A stretch of 64,000 bases of DNA. Source: Methylohalomonas lacus. Lineage in GTDB: Bacteria; Pseudomonadota; Gammaproteobacteria; Methylohalomonadales; Methylohalomonadaceae. A program made the position numbers and the translations under genes. The DNA is taken from assembly GCF_024808875.1 (NCBI RefSeq), contig NZ_JANUCT010000002.1:149660-213659 (forward strand). Reading direction: 5' to 3'. Of this stretch, positions 1 through 7,920 are shown one piece after another. The notes below the pieces were generated by a model. The model was not told where the DNA came from. It worked only from the letters and a program-made list of their open reading frames with translations, and ran no database searches. Position 1 is the first letter of the stretch. The number at the start of each line of letters is the position of its first letter.

Positions 1-1186
1 CCTGTCGCTCTGGGAAACCGGGGCTGAATCCAAGTTCGTACCCGAATGCTACAAGAATGCCGACAAGAGCACCCGGCTGGCATTATTGCGCGGTTTGCTG
101 GATACCGACGGCTGGATAGAAGCATGGGGCAGTATCCGTTTTGCCACGGTGAGCCGGCAGCTCGCGGATGATGTCGTGGAACTGGCGCGTTCGCTCGGTG
201 GCTGGGCAACCAAACGGGTGCGCCAGAACCGTTACACTTACAAGGGCGAGCGCAGAACCGGGCGTGATGCCTGGGTCGTCAATATTCATTATTCCAGGCC
301 GCGCGATCTGTTCACCCTGCCGGCTAAGCAGGATCGCGTCATTCCGAAGATAAAGCGGCAGCGCATGCCGGTCATCAAATCCGTTGAATGGGTCAGAAAG
401 GCGCCGGCCCAGTGCATTTCGGTGACACACCCCGACAATCTGTATATCACCGACGATTACGTGGTCACCCACAATACCGCCTTCGCCATCAACATCGCCG
501 AGCATGTCGCCATCAAGGGCGAGAAGTCGGTGGCGATTTTCAGCATGGAAATGCCGGGTGAACAGCTGGCCATGCGTATGCTCGGTTCGTTATCGCGTAT
601 CGATCAGCAGAAGATCCGAACCGGCAACATCGGCGAGGACGACTGGCCGCGGCTGACGGCGACGCTGACCATGATGCAGAACCGCAAGATGTTCATCGAC
701 GACGCCGGTGGCCTGACGCCGTCCGAGGTACGCTCGCGCTGCCGGCGCATCAAGCGCGAGCATGGTCTTGATATGGTGATCGTCGACTACCTGCAGCTCA
801 TGCAGATGCCGGAAAACAGTGAGAACCGTGCCACCGAGCTGTCCGCCATTTCGCGCGGCCTGAAGTCACTGGCCAAGGAACTCAACGTGCCGGTCATCGC
901 GCTGTCGCAGCTGAACCGGTCGCTGGAACAGCGCGACAACAAGCGGCCGCGCATGTCGGATTTGCGTGAATCCGGTGCCATCGAGCAGGACGCTGACGTT
1001 ATCGTCTTTATCTATCGCGACGAGGTCTACAACGAGGACAGCCAGGACAAGGGCAAGGCCGAGATCATCATTTCCAAGCAGCGTAACGGACCCATCGGCG
1101 AATGCTTTCTCGCTTTTCGCGGCCAGTACACGCGCTTTGAAAACTATATCGACGACAGTCGCTTTTCCACCGGGGATTATGGATGA
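1..1186 (+). CDS. dnaB: Replicative DNA helicase DnaB, 3' part, interrupted by an intein (5' partial)
   Basis: DnaB is the hexameric RecA-fold helicase that unwinds DNA at the replication fork. The frame is open from base 2, so the gene starts left of the window. Codons up to base 475 encode the C-terminal part of an intein. From base 476 (Thr) the remaining 236 residues are the DnaB C-terminal motor domain: FAINIAEHVA follows the P-loop, then FSMEMPGEQ, a Walker B-like MVIVDYLQLM, ALSQLNRSLEQR, and RESGAIEQDADVIVFIYRDE. These match the family closely, and the length after the P-loop is normal. The Walker A lysine and the N-terminal domain lie outside the window. The stop overlaps the alr start (ATGA), so dnaB and alr are probably co-transcribed. 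The TTG at 86 is internal to the intein and is not a start. Confidence 0.96.
   Translation, partial: LSLWETGAESKFVPECYKNADKSTRLALLRGLLDTDGWIEAWGSIRFATVSRQLADDVVELARSLGGWATKRVRQNRYTYKGERRTGRDAWVVNIHYSRPRDLFTLPAKQDRVIPKIKRQRMPVIKSVEWVRKAPAQCISVTHPDNLYITDDYVVTHNTAFAINIAEHVAIKGEKSVAIFSMEMPGEQLAMRMLGSLSRIDQQKIRTGNIGEDDWPRLTATLTMMQNRKMFIDDAGGLTPSEVRSRCRRIKREHGLDMVIVDYLQLMQMPENSENRATELSAISRGLKSLAKELNVPVIALSQLNRSLEQRDNKRPRMSDLRESGAIEQDADVIVFIYRDEVYNEDSQDKGKAEIIISKQRNGPIGECFLAFRGQYTRFENYIDDSRFSTGDYG
2..475 (+). other. Intein, C-terminal 158 residues, with LAGLIDADG-type homing endonuclease motif
   Basis: The segment does not resemble DnaB. It carries a dodecapeptide motif LLDTDG (bases 95-112) typical of LAGLIDADG/DOD homing endonucleases and ends with the intein block F/G pattern YITDDYVVTHN. 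The terminal His-Asn dipeptide is at 470-475 and is followed by Thr (476-478), an allowed +1 nucleophile. By alignment with ordinary DnaB, that Thr is the T of the Walker A sequence GK-T, so the intein sits inside the ATP-binding loop, a known insertion point for DnaB inteins. All residues needed for C-terminal splicing are intact here. The N-terminal splice junction and any first DOD motif lie outside the window, so splicing and endonuclease activity cannot be fully judged. Confidence 0.93.
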
Positions 1187-2262
1187 GCCGACCGGCCAGT
1201 GTTGTTATCAACCTTGCCGCCCTCGAGTCGAATTTCCAGCGTGTCCGCCAGCTGGCGCCGCGCCAGAAGATTATGGCGGTGGTCAAGGCCGACGCCTACG
1301 GTCACGGCATCGGCCGCATTGCCCGGCGACTGGCGCAGGCGGACGCGTTCGGCGTTGCCTGCCTGGAGGAAGCACGGCAGCTGCGTGACGCCGGCATTCG
1401 CCAGCCTATCGTCCTGCTGGAGGGGCCGTTCAGTGCCGACGAGCTGCCCGCCATCCAGCAACTCGACCTGGAAATCGTCATCCATCATCCACAGCAGTTT
1501 CCCATGCTGGCGGCGGCCGGCCGTGATCACGCGCTGCGCACCTGGCTGAAGATCGACACCGGCATGCACCGTCTGGGTTTTCCGCCCGCGGAGGTGGCCG
1601 CGGCGCGCGAGCAACTGCTCGGCTATGCGGCGGTCAGCCGCGACATCCGCCTAATGACCCATCTGGCGTCGGCCAATGAGCCCGGTGACGCGCTGACCAC
1701 GCGCCAGCTGCAGACGTTTGCCGATTGCACCGCCGGCATGGTTGCCGAGCGCAGTATCGCCAATTCGGCCGCAATTCTCGACTGGCCGGATAGCCATGGC
1801 GACTGGGTGCGGCCCGGCCTGTTGCTCTACGGCGTGTCACCGAATGTTCAACGACCGAGTCTCGATGAGGGCCTGCAGCCGGTGATGACCTTCGCCTCGC
1901 AGCTGATTTCAGTCAAGCGCCTGCACAAGGGCGACACGGTCGGTTACGGCGCCACCTGGACGTGCCCCGAGGACATGCCGGTCGGTATTATCGCCGCCGG
2001 CTACGGCGACGGTTATCCACGCCACGCCCGCTCCGGCACGCCGATCCTGGTCAACGGCCAGCGCGCGGCCATGATCGGCGTCGCCTCCATGGACATGCTG
2101 GCGGTGGATCTGCGCAATGCGCCGACGGCACAGGTCGGCGACCCGGTCGTGCTCTGGGGCGACGGTCTGCCGGTCGAGGAGATCGCCGACTGCGCCGGTA
2201 CCATTCCCTACGAACTGCTGTGTGGCGATCGCAAGCGCACGCGTTTCCACGAACAGGGCTAG
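1183..2262 (+). CDS. alr: Alanine racemase
   Basis: PLP-dependent enzyme that interconverts L- and D-alanine in the cytoplasm and so supplies D-Ala for peptidoglycan. The 359-residue length is normal for the family. The N-terminal TIM barrel carries the PLP lysine in VKADAYGHG (Lys35), and the C-terminal beta domain has the second catalytic residue in VGYGATW (Tyr255). AAGYGDGYPR is also family-typical. The ATG overlaps the dnaB stop by four bases (ATGA), which supports this start and translational coupling. radA follows 17 bases after the stop. The order dnaB-alr-radA is common in gammaproteobacteria. Confidence 0.97.
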   Translation: MSRPASVVINLAALESNFQRVRQLAPRQKIMAVVKADAYGHGIGRIARRLAQADAFGVACLEEARQLRDAGIRQPIVLLEGPFSADELPAIQQLDLEIVIHHPQQFPMLAAAGRDHALRTWLKIDTGMHRLGFPPAEVAAAREQLLGYAAVSRDIRLMTHLASANEPGDALTTRQLQTFADCTAGMVAERSIANSAAILDWPDSHGDWVRPGLLLYGVSPNVQRPSLDEGLQPVMTFASQLISVKRLHKGDTVGYGATWTCPEDMPVGIIAAGYGDGYPRHARSGTPILVNGQRAAMIGVASMDMLAVDLRNAPTAQVGDPVVLWGDGLPVEEIADCAGTIPYELLCGDRKRTRFHEQG

Positions 2263-2279
2263 CGCGGAGCAAACAAACG

Positions 2280-3665
2280 ATGGCAAAGCCGAAGGTGCAG
2301 TATCAGTGCAACGCCTGTGGGGCCCAGTTTCCCAAGTGGTCGGGACAGTGCCCGGACTGCAACGCCTGGAACACGCTGGAGGAAATCGCTGCCATTGCCA
2401 TTGGCCAGCACGCCGGCAGCCGCGGCAGTCAGCCCATGCACCTGGTTGGTGAAGCCGCCGCCGTACAGATGCTGGACAGCGTCGAGACGGAAGGCGAGGT
2501 GCGGCTGGCGACCGGTACCGGTGAATTCGACCGCGTGCTCGGCGGTGGCCTGGTACGCGGTTCGATCGTGCTGATCGGCGGCGACCCCGGCATCGGCAAG
2601 TCGACGCTGCTGCTGCAAACCGTAGCCAACCTGAGTGCGACCGGCACGCCCTGCCTGTACGTGACCGCGGAAGAATCGGCACAGCAGGTGGCGTTGCGTG
2701 GCAAGCGCCTGGGACTGCGGCTCGCCGACCTGAAAATTTCCACCCAGAATCGGCTGGAAGACGTACTCGCCACCAGCCAGGCGGAAAAGCCCGCCGTGCT
2801 GGTGATCGACTCGATCCAGACCGTCTACAGCGAGGCATTGCAATCGGCGCCCGGCGCCGTCGCCCAGGTGCGTGAATGCGCCGCACAGCTCGTCCGTTAT
2901 GCCAAGCAAAGCGGCACTGCTGTTTTCCTGGTGGGTCATGTCACCAAGGAGGGCACGCTGGCCGGACCGCGCGTGCTTGAGCACATGGTCGACGGCGTAC
3001 TCTACTTCGAGGGCGACAGCGGCAGTCGTTATCGCGTCATCCGCGCGATCAAGAACCGCTATGGTGCGGTCAACGAACTGGGCGTGTTCGGCATGACCGA
3101 CAAGGGCCTGAAGGAAGTCGGTAATCCGTCGGCGATCTTTCTGTCGCGTCACGACCAGCCGGTGGCCGGCAGTGTGGTCATGGTTACGCGCGAGGGCAGC
3201 CGGCCGTTGTTGGTCGAGGTGCAGGCTCTGGTCGATGCCAGTCAGGGCGGTAATCCGCGGCGCGTGATTCTCGGCCTGGAACAGAACCGGCTGGCCATGC
3301 TGCTCGCGGTCATGCATCGCCATGGCGGTATTGCCACCTATGACCAGGACGTGTTCGTGAATGTTGTCGGCGGCGTACGTGTTACCGAAACGGCCGCCGA
3401 CCTGCCGATCGTGCTGGCGGCTCTATCGAGCCTGCGCGATCAGCCTTTGCCGCAGGAGCTGATTGCCTTCGGTGAAATTGGTTTGGCCGGGGAAATTCGG
3501 CCGGTGCTGAATGGTCCGGAACGTTTGCGCGAAGCCGGCAAGCACGGCTTCAAGCATGCCATCGTGCCACAGGCCAACAAGCCGAAGCAGGCGATCGAGG
3601 GCTTGCAGATCACCGGTGTCAGTCGCCTCAGTGAAGCGCTGGATGTCGTACAGTCACTGACCTGA
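2280..3665 (+). CDS. radA: DNA repair protein RadA
   Basis: RecA-related branch-migration helicase acting in recombinational repair. The protein has 461 residues, as usual. Visible in order are an N-terminal zinc finger (Cys10, Cys13, Cys24, Cys27), Walker A GGDPGIGKST (100-109, Lys107), the RadA-specific KNRYG motif at 258-262 and a C-terminal Lon-protease-like domain with RVTETAADLPIVLAALSS and IGLAGEIRPV. The frame is open far upstream (to 1962) inside alr. The ATG at 2280 was chosen because MAKPKVQYQCNACG is the family start. It is the last gene of the apparent dnaB-alr-radA unit. Confidence 0.97.
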   Translation: MAKPKVQYQCNACGAQFPKWSGQCPDCNAWNTLEEIAAIAIGQHAGSRGSQPMHLVGEAAAVQMLDSVETEGEVRLATGTGEFDRVLGGGLVRGSIVLIGGDPGIGKSTLLLQTVANLSATGTPCLYVTAEESAQQVALRGKRLGLRLADLKISTQNRLEDVLATSQAEKPAVLVIDSIQTVYSEALQSAPGAVAQVRECAAQLVRYAKQSGTAVFLVGHVTKEGTLAGPRVLEHMVDGVLYFEGDSGSRYRVIRAIKNRYGAVNELGVFGMTDKGLKEVGNPSAIFLSRHDQPVAGSVVMVTREGSRPLLVEVQALVDASQGGNPRRVILGLEQNRLAMLLAVMHRHGGIATYDQDVFVNVVGGVRVTETAADLPIVLAALSSLRDQPLPQELIAFGEIGLAGEIRPVLNGPERLREAGKHGFKHAIVPQANKPKQAIEGLQITGVSRLSEALDVVQSLT

Positions 3666-3678
3666 AGTATACCGGGGC

Positions 3679-3721
3679 AAACCTGTTACATATGGGTGGT
3701 GTTCTGGTTTTGAACAGGTTT
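3679..3721 (+). terminator. Possible terminator or regulatory hairpin after radA
   Basis: AAACCTGTT (3679-3687) and AACAGGTTT (3713-3721) form a perfect 9-bp inverted repeat with a long 25-base loop, 14 bases after the radA stop. The following T-run is poor, so an intrinsic terminator is not certain. Confidence 0.3.
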
Positions 3722-3944
3722 TGTCATTCCGAATAGCTACCACACAATCAATTCCAATGCAGTCATGCTGCAGCGTTATTCGCGTGCCACTCCCTCATTA
3801 GTCTTTCTCTTCGATATTATGTCGTCTCGCTTGTCACGGGCGATCGCTTGCTGTTAGGTTGCGTTTTTTTGCAGTAAAAATGCTTCGTTGTTGGGGATGC
3901 TGTACAGGGCTACGGAGTTGATGCAATCAATTGGGAGTGCAGCC

Positions 3945-5474
3945 ATGATCATTTACAAAAAACCTGAAATGCATCGGCTGGGTGTATTTTTCGGGAACTT
4001 TTGTCTGTTGTTATTGTTCCCGATCGCTGCTGTAGCGAACGAAACCAACGCCGAGATACTTGAAGAGTTGCGTGCCCTCAAAGAACGCGTGGGTGAGCTG
4101 GAACAAAAACTCGAGCAGGCCGAGCAGAAGGTTGCCGAGCATGAATCCGGACCGGCGACAGATGAAAACAACGAGCCGCAGCAGCTGCGCGTGATCCAGA
4201 TCGAGGATGATGAAGGAGCGGGCGGGATCGATGATGAGTCTATCGCGAGTGATAGTGATATGGATGTGGTTGATACCGACATGAAGGAACTGGCCTCGAC
4301 ACTGGAAACCCGCATTCTGCTTGGCAGCACTTACCGTTCCGAGGTCGAGGATCTGGTCACCACCAAGGCCCAACAGGTCTATGCCCAGCGTGAGGCGCAG
4401 AAGGCTGAAAACACCATACGCGTGCACGGTGCCCTGCGAACCCAGTTCAGTTTCGAGGACTTCAATGCCGGCAATCGCGACCGCGGCGGTGACTTCGACT
4501 TTGATACTTTCCGTATCAACCTAGACGGGGCTATCGGTGACGTGCTGCTGTCGGGTGAATATCGCTTTTACCAATACATGGATGTCATTCATCACGGCTG
4601 GGTCGGTTACAATTTTACCGACAAGCTGCAAGGGCAGGTGGGCATCCACCAGGTACCATTCGGCGTTCTGCCATTCAACTCACATAACTACTTCTTCAGT
4701 TCCAACTATTACCTGGGACTGGAGGACGACTACGACATGGGTGTGAAATTCATCTACGATGATAGTCCGTGGAATCTGCAGGCAGCCTTCTACAAGAATG
4801 ACGAACAGGGTGGTGTCGACGGTTTTGTCGACAATCGTGCCGATCGCTATTCCTACGACGTTGTGGGTGGTGGCAATGCCATTGATGGTCAAGGTAATTT
4901 AATCGGTGCCCAGGAGCTTGGCGAAACGAATACCTTCAATGCCCGTGCTGCCTACCGGTTTGAACATGCCGAAGACCATGTCACTGAAATCGGAGTCTCC
5001 GGTCAGTATGGGGATCTGCATGACGGCACCAATTCGGTCGGCGACAATCATGCCTACGCGATTCATCTGGACGGTTTCTATGATCGCTGGAACGTGCAGC
5101 TGCAGGCGGCACGTCAGGAGTACGATCTCGATTCCGGCGCCGACGTCATGACCGTGGGTGCATACAGCTTCTTTGATACCATTCCGGCCGAGACGAGCGT
5201 CTATACCGCCAACGTCTCGTACAGCAAGCCGGTTAATTTCGGGCCGGTCTCGAATGTCACTTTCTATAATGACTATTCACTGGTCACTGACAAGCCAGCG
5301 AATCTGGATGATACCTGGATGAACGTGACTGGTTTCTCGTTGAGTGCGGGCGGTCTGTTCGCCTATTTCGATTTCGTCATGGCGCGCAATCAGCCTTTTA
5401 TCGGCGGTAGTCTTGCCGGTGACGATGATGGAACCAATAGCCGCTTCAATATCAACCTGGGCTACTATTTCTAG
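3945..5474 (+). CDS. Outer-membrane porin-like beta-barrel protein with N-terminal coiled coil
   Basis: A 509-residue protein starting at the ATG at 3945, which has GGGAG seven bases upstream; the open frame extends to 3888 without a better site. It has a signal peptide ending at AVA-NE near residue 32. A charged heptad segment follows (EELRALKERVGELEQKLEQ), then an acidic linker. From about residue 150 the sequence is aromatic-rich beta-strand sequence (GEYRFYQYMDVIHHGWVGY, FGVLPFNSHNYFF), and it ends in GYYF with a C-terminal Phe, the BamA recognition feature of outer-membrane barrels. The coiled-coil-plus-barrel layout resembles DcaP-like or phosphate-selective (OprO/P) porins. The substrate cannot be told from sequence. 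It stands alone between radA and a convergent yfjD and has its own terminator. Confidence 0.8.
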   Translation: MIIYKKPEMHRLGVFFGNFCLLLLFPIAAVANETNAEILEELRALKERVGELEQKLEQAEQKVAEHESGPATDENNEPQQLRVIQIEDDEGAGGIDDESIASDSDMDVVDTDMKELASTLETRILLGSTYRSEVEDLVTTKAQQVYAQREAQKAENTIRVHGALRTQFSFEDFNAGNRDRGGDFDFDTFRINLDGAIGDVLLSGEYRFYQYMDVIHHGWVGYNFTDKLQGQVGIHQVPFGVLPFNSHNYFFSSNYYLGLEDDYDMGVKFIYDDSPWNLQAAFYKNDEQGGVDGFVDNRADRYSYDVVGGGNAIDGQGNLIGAQELGETNTFNARAAYRFEHAEDHVTEIGVSGQYGDLHDGTNSVGDNHAYAIHLDGFYDRWNVQLQAARQEYDLDSGADVMTVGAYSFFDTIPAETSVYTANVSYSKPVNFGPVSNVTFYNDYSLVTDKPANLDDTWMNVTGFSLSAGGLFAYFDFVMARNQPFIGGSLAGDDDGTNSRFNINLGYYF

Positions 5475-5510
5475 CCTGCCCGAAACGGGTCCGAACAGAG
5501 TCGGGCTGAG

Positions 5511-5540
5511 AGCGGCAACTCAGGTGTTGCCGCTTTTTTT
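5511..5540 (+). terminator. Rho-independent terminator of the porin gene
   Basis: AGCGGCAAC (5511-5519) pairs perfectly with GTTGCCGCT (5526-5534) and is followed by seven T. The stem overlaps the last codons of the convergent yfjD gene, so part of it is coding on the other strand. Confidence 0.88.
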
Positions 5541-6800
5541 CTGCGGATAATAGCGCAGCTTGGCTGTCTTGACGGCGCTTTCCGTGGTTGCCGTGATCTC
5601 GAATGCGTAGTCGCCGATTTTTAGGCTGGTGCCGGGCTCGGGAATGCTTTCCAGATACTCAAGAATCAGGCCGTTCAGGGTGCGCGGACCCTTGGTAGGC
5701 AGATGCCAGCGTAGCTGGCGGTTGATATCGCGGATACTGGCGGTACCGTCGATCAGGTAACTGCCGTCATCCTGCGGGTGGATATCGCGGTTGAAACTCT
5801 GCATGTCGGTGGTGAACTCGCCGACGATCTCCTCGAGCATGTCTTCCAGTGTTACCAGTCCGAGAACGACACCGTACTCATCAACGACCAGACCGATGCG
5901 CTGACGGCTACGCTGGAAGTTGACCATCTGCGTATGCAGCGGCGTGTCCTCGGGTACGAAGTAGGGTTCACTGACGCTTGCCTCAAGGGTTTCACGGGTG
6001 ACTTCTTCGTGTTCTATCAGACTGCGCAACAGGCGGCGTACATGCAGTATGCCGACAGTATTGTCGAGATCGCCGCGGAATACCGGAATACGGGTATGAC
6101 GGCAATGATTGAGCATGTCGTATATCTCGTCGATATCGTCTTCGAGATCAATACCGGTAACCTCGGCACGCGGCACCATGATGTCGTTCACCGTAAAGTT
6201 TTCGAGATCGAGGATGCTGAGCAGCATTTTCTGGTGGCGCTTCGGAATCAGGTTGCCGGCCTCGCGTACCACAGTGCGCAGTTCCTCACGTGACAACGGT
6301 GAGTCGCTCTGCTCTTCCATGTTGAAACCGAGTATGCGCAACAGGCCATTGGCAATGGCATTGAGTACCCAGACGGCCGGATAGAACAGGCGCAGTAACG
6401 GTTTGAGAATGAATGAACTGGGAAAGGCGAACCGCTCCGGGTACAGGGCAGCGACGGTCTTCGGCGCGACCTCGCCGAAGATGAGGATGATCACGGTCAG
6501 GCCCAGCGAGGCAATGGCAATGCCGGCCTCACCGAACAGGCGCAGGCCGATGACCGTCGCCAGCGAGGCGGCGAAGATATTGACCAGGTTGTTGCCCAGC
6601 AGAATGATGCCGATGAGCCGGTCCGGTCGTTCCAGCAACTGCTGGGCACGCATCGCACCACGGTGGCGGCTTTCGGCGAGGTGCCGCAGCCGGTAGCGGT
6701 TCAGCGCCATCATGCTGGTTTCCGATCCGGAAAAGTAGCCGGACAGCAGAACCAGCACTCCCAGGGCGATGAAAAGGTAACTGAGCGGGATCGCTTCCAC
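5520..6800 (-). CDS. yfjD: CNNM/CorC-family transporter-associated protein (YfjD-like)
   Basis: A 426-residue membrane protein with the HlyC/CorC (CNNM) layout. There is an N-terminal DUF21 region with about four membrane segments (LFIALGVLVLLSGYFSGSE, LIGIILLGNNLVNIFAASLA, FGEVAPKTVAALYPERFA). Two CBS domains follow (VNDIMVPRAEVTGID; DTPLHTQMVNFQRSRQRIGLV), then a C-terminal CorC_HlyC domain. The family is linked to magnesium or cobalt export and homeostasis; the true substrate of this protein is not known from sequence. It lies downstream of ypjD on the same strand, an order also seen near ffh in E. coli. Its last codons form part of the porin terminator stem on the opposite strand. Confidence 0.9.
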   Translation of the reverse strand: MEAIPLSYLFIALGVLVLLSGYFSGSETSMMALNRYRLRHLAESRHRGAMRAQQLLERPDRLIGIILLGNNLVNIFAASLATVIGLRLFGEAGIAIASLGLTVIILIFGEVAPKTVAALYPERFAFPSSFILKPLLRLFYPAVWVLNAIANGLLRILGFNMEEQSDSPLSREELRTVVREAGNLIPKRHQKMLLSILDLENFTVNDIMVPRAEVTGIDLEDDIDEIYDMLNHCRHTRIPVFRGDLDNTVGILHVRRLLRSLIEHEEVTRETLEASVSEPYFVPEDTPLHTQMVNFQRSRQRIGLVVDEYGVVLGLVTLEDMLEEIVGEFTTDMQSFNRDIHPQDDGSYLIDGTASIRDINRQLRWHLPTKGPRTLNGLILEYLESIPEPGTSLKIGDYAFEITATTESAVKTAKLRYYPQKKSGNT

Positions 6801-6932
6801 GCTTGATTGACTCCGAAAATTTAGGCGACAGGTTTAAGCTTGTGCGGGTTTGGCAGCGCCTTGCTCGGGCGTCTCTGCGAGGCGTCCGGGATGGCGCGTG
6901 CCGTCAAGGTTCACATTGCACGATTCACGTAT

Positions 6933-7745
6933 CTAGACCCGGTTGAGGACCAGTTCCAGCGCCAGCTTGCTGCCGAAATAGGCCAGCATCAGGCAGGCAA
7001 AACCGGCCAGCGTCCAGCGGATCGCGATCTGGCCGCGCCAGCCACGCGCCCAGCGACCCCACAGTAATATGGCGAAGGTCAGCCAGGCCAGCAGCGACAG
7101 CACGGTTTTGTGCACCAGGTGCTGGGCGAACGGGTCGTGGAGAAACATGAAACCGGTAGCCAGTGCCAGGCTGAGCAGGAAGAAGCCGATGGTGATGATC
7201 TGGAACAGCAGATTTTCCATGACGGCCAATGGCGGCAGGGCGCGCATGATGCGGCCTGGATGCTTGTGTCGCAGCTGGCGCTCCTGCAGGGCCAGTACCA
7301 GCGCTTGCAGGGCGGCGACGCCGAGCAGGCTGTAGGCGCAGATCGACAGCAGGATGTGCGCCTCCAGGCCGGTCGGCGTCGTGGCCGGCAATATCCGGCT
7401 GCTGGGTACGAGTACCTGCAGCAGCAGGGCGATCGTCGCCAGCGGGTAGAGCACCACGGTCAGGTTCTGCAACGGGTTGTTCAGCGAGCCGACCAGAACG
7501 AACAGAACGATCATCCAGGTAACCAGCGACAGCGCGTTGAAAAAGCCGAGATCGAGCCCGGCGCCGGTGTGGATGAACTGGTACAGCACCAGCGCGTGAA
7601 AAAGCAGGGCGAAGCCGCCGGCCACCAGGTAGCCGGTGGCGTGCCGGTCGTTCCGGCTGTTCGGGCTGAACAGGGTCACGGCCAGTCGGCCGGCGGCGGC
7701 CAGATAGAGCAGGCTGGCGATGCCGGTGCCGATGACAGGGCTCAT
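6933..7745 (-). CDS. ypjD: YpjD-like CcsA-family inner-membrane protein
   Basis: A 270-residue, highly hydrophobic protein with about eight membrane segments, ending ALELVLNRV. The family-typical AHILLSICAYSLLGVAAL and KTVLSLLAWLTFAILLWGR segments contain the conserved histidine and lysine region of the CcsA/CcmF/ResC cytochrome c assembly group. YpjD proteins are small relatives, and a heme-handling role is inferred from the family, not shown. It is divergent from ffh and upstream of yfjD on the same strand (132-base gap), a widely conserved arrangement. An overlapping frame (6925-7755) is rich in Arg/Pro and is a shadow. Confidence 0.9.
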   Translation of the reverse strand: MSPVIGTGIASLLYLAAAGRLAVTLFSPNSRNDRHATGYLVAGGFALLFHALVLYQFIHTGAGLDLGFFNALSLVTWMIVLFVLVGSLNNPLQNLTVVLYPLATIALLLQVLVPSSRILPATTPTGLEAHILLSICAYSLLGVAALQALVLALQERQLRHKHPGRIMRALPPLAVMENLLFQIITIGFFLLSLALATGFMFLHDPFAQHLVHKTVLSLLAWLTFAILLWGRWARGWRGQIAIRWTLAGFACLMLAYFGSKLALELVLNRV

Positions 7746-7836
7746 GATGGGTCACTACAGGCGTTCATTGACAGCATCATTGCATAATCGTCGTGTCGGT
7801 TGAAGCCGCGACATGCGTAGCCACGGTCGGCTCGGT

Positions 7837-7842
7837 TATAAT
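7837..7842 (+). promoter_or_regulatory. Candidate -10 box for ffh
   Basis: A perfect TATAAT lies 78 bases before the ffh start in the ffh/ypjD divergent gap. There is no convincing -35 at 16-18 bases upstream, so this is a weak promoter call. Confidence 0.4.
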
Positions 7843-7920
7843 GGTCCGCCAGAACCGCCCCGTGACCGCGACGCGGCCGGATAAGCCAACCGAATTCCAA
7901 CTGAACCGGGTGTCACCTAC

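Noticed and set aside
6925..7755. 276-residue frame almost coextensive with ypjD
   Set aside because: Arg/Pro/Gln-rich with no hydrophobic segments, whereas the neighbouring frame gives a normal YpjD.
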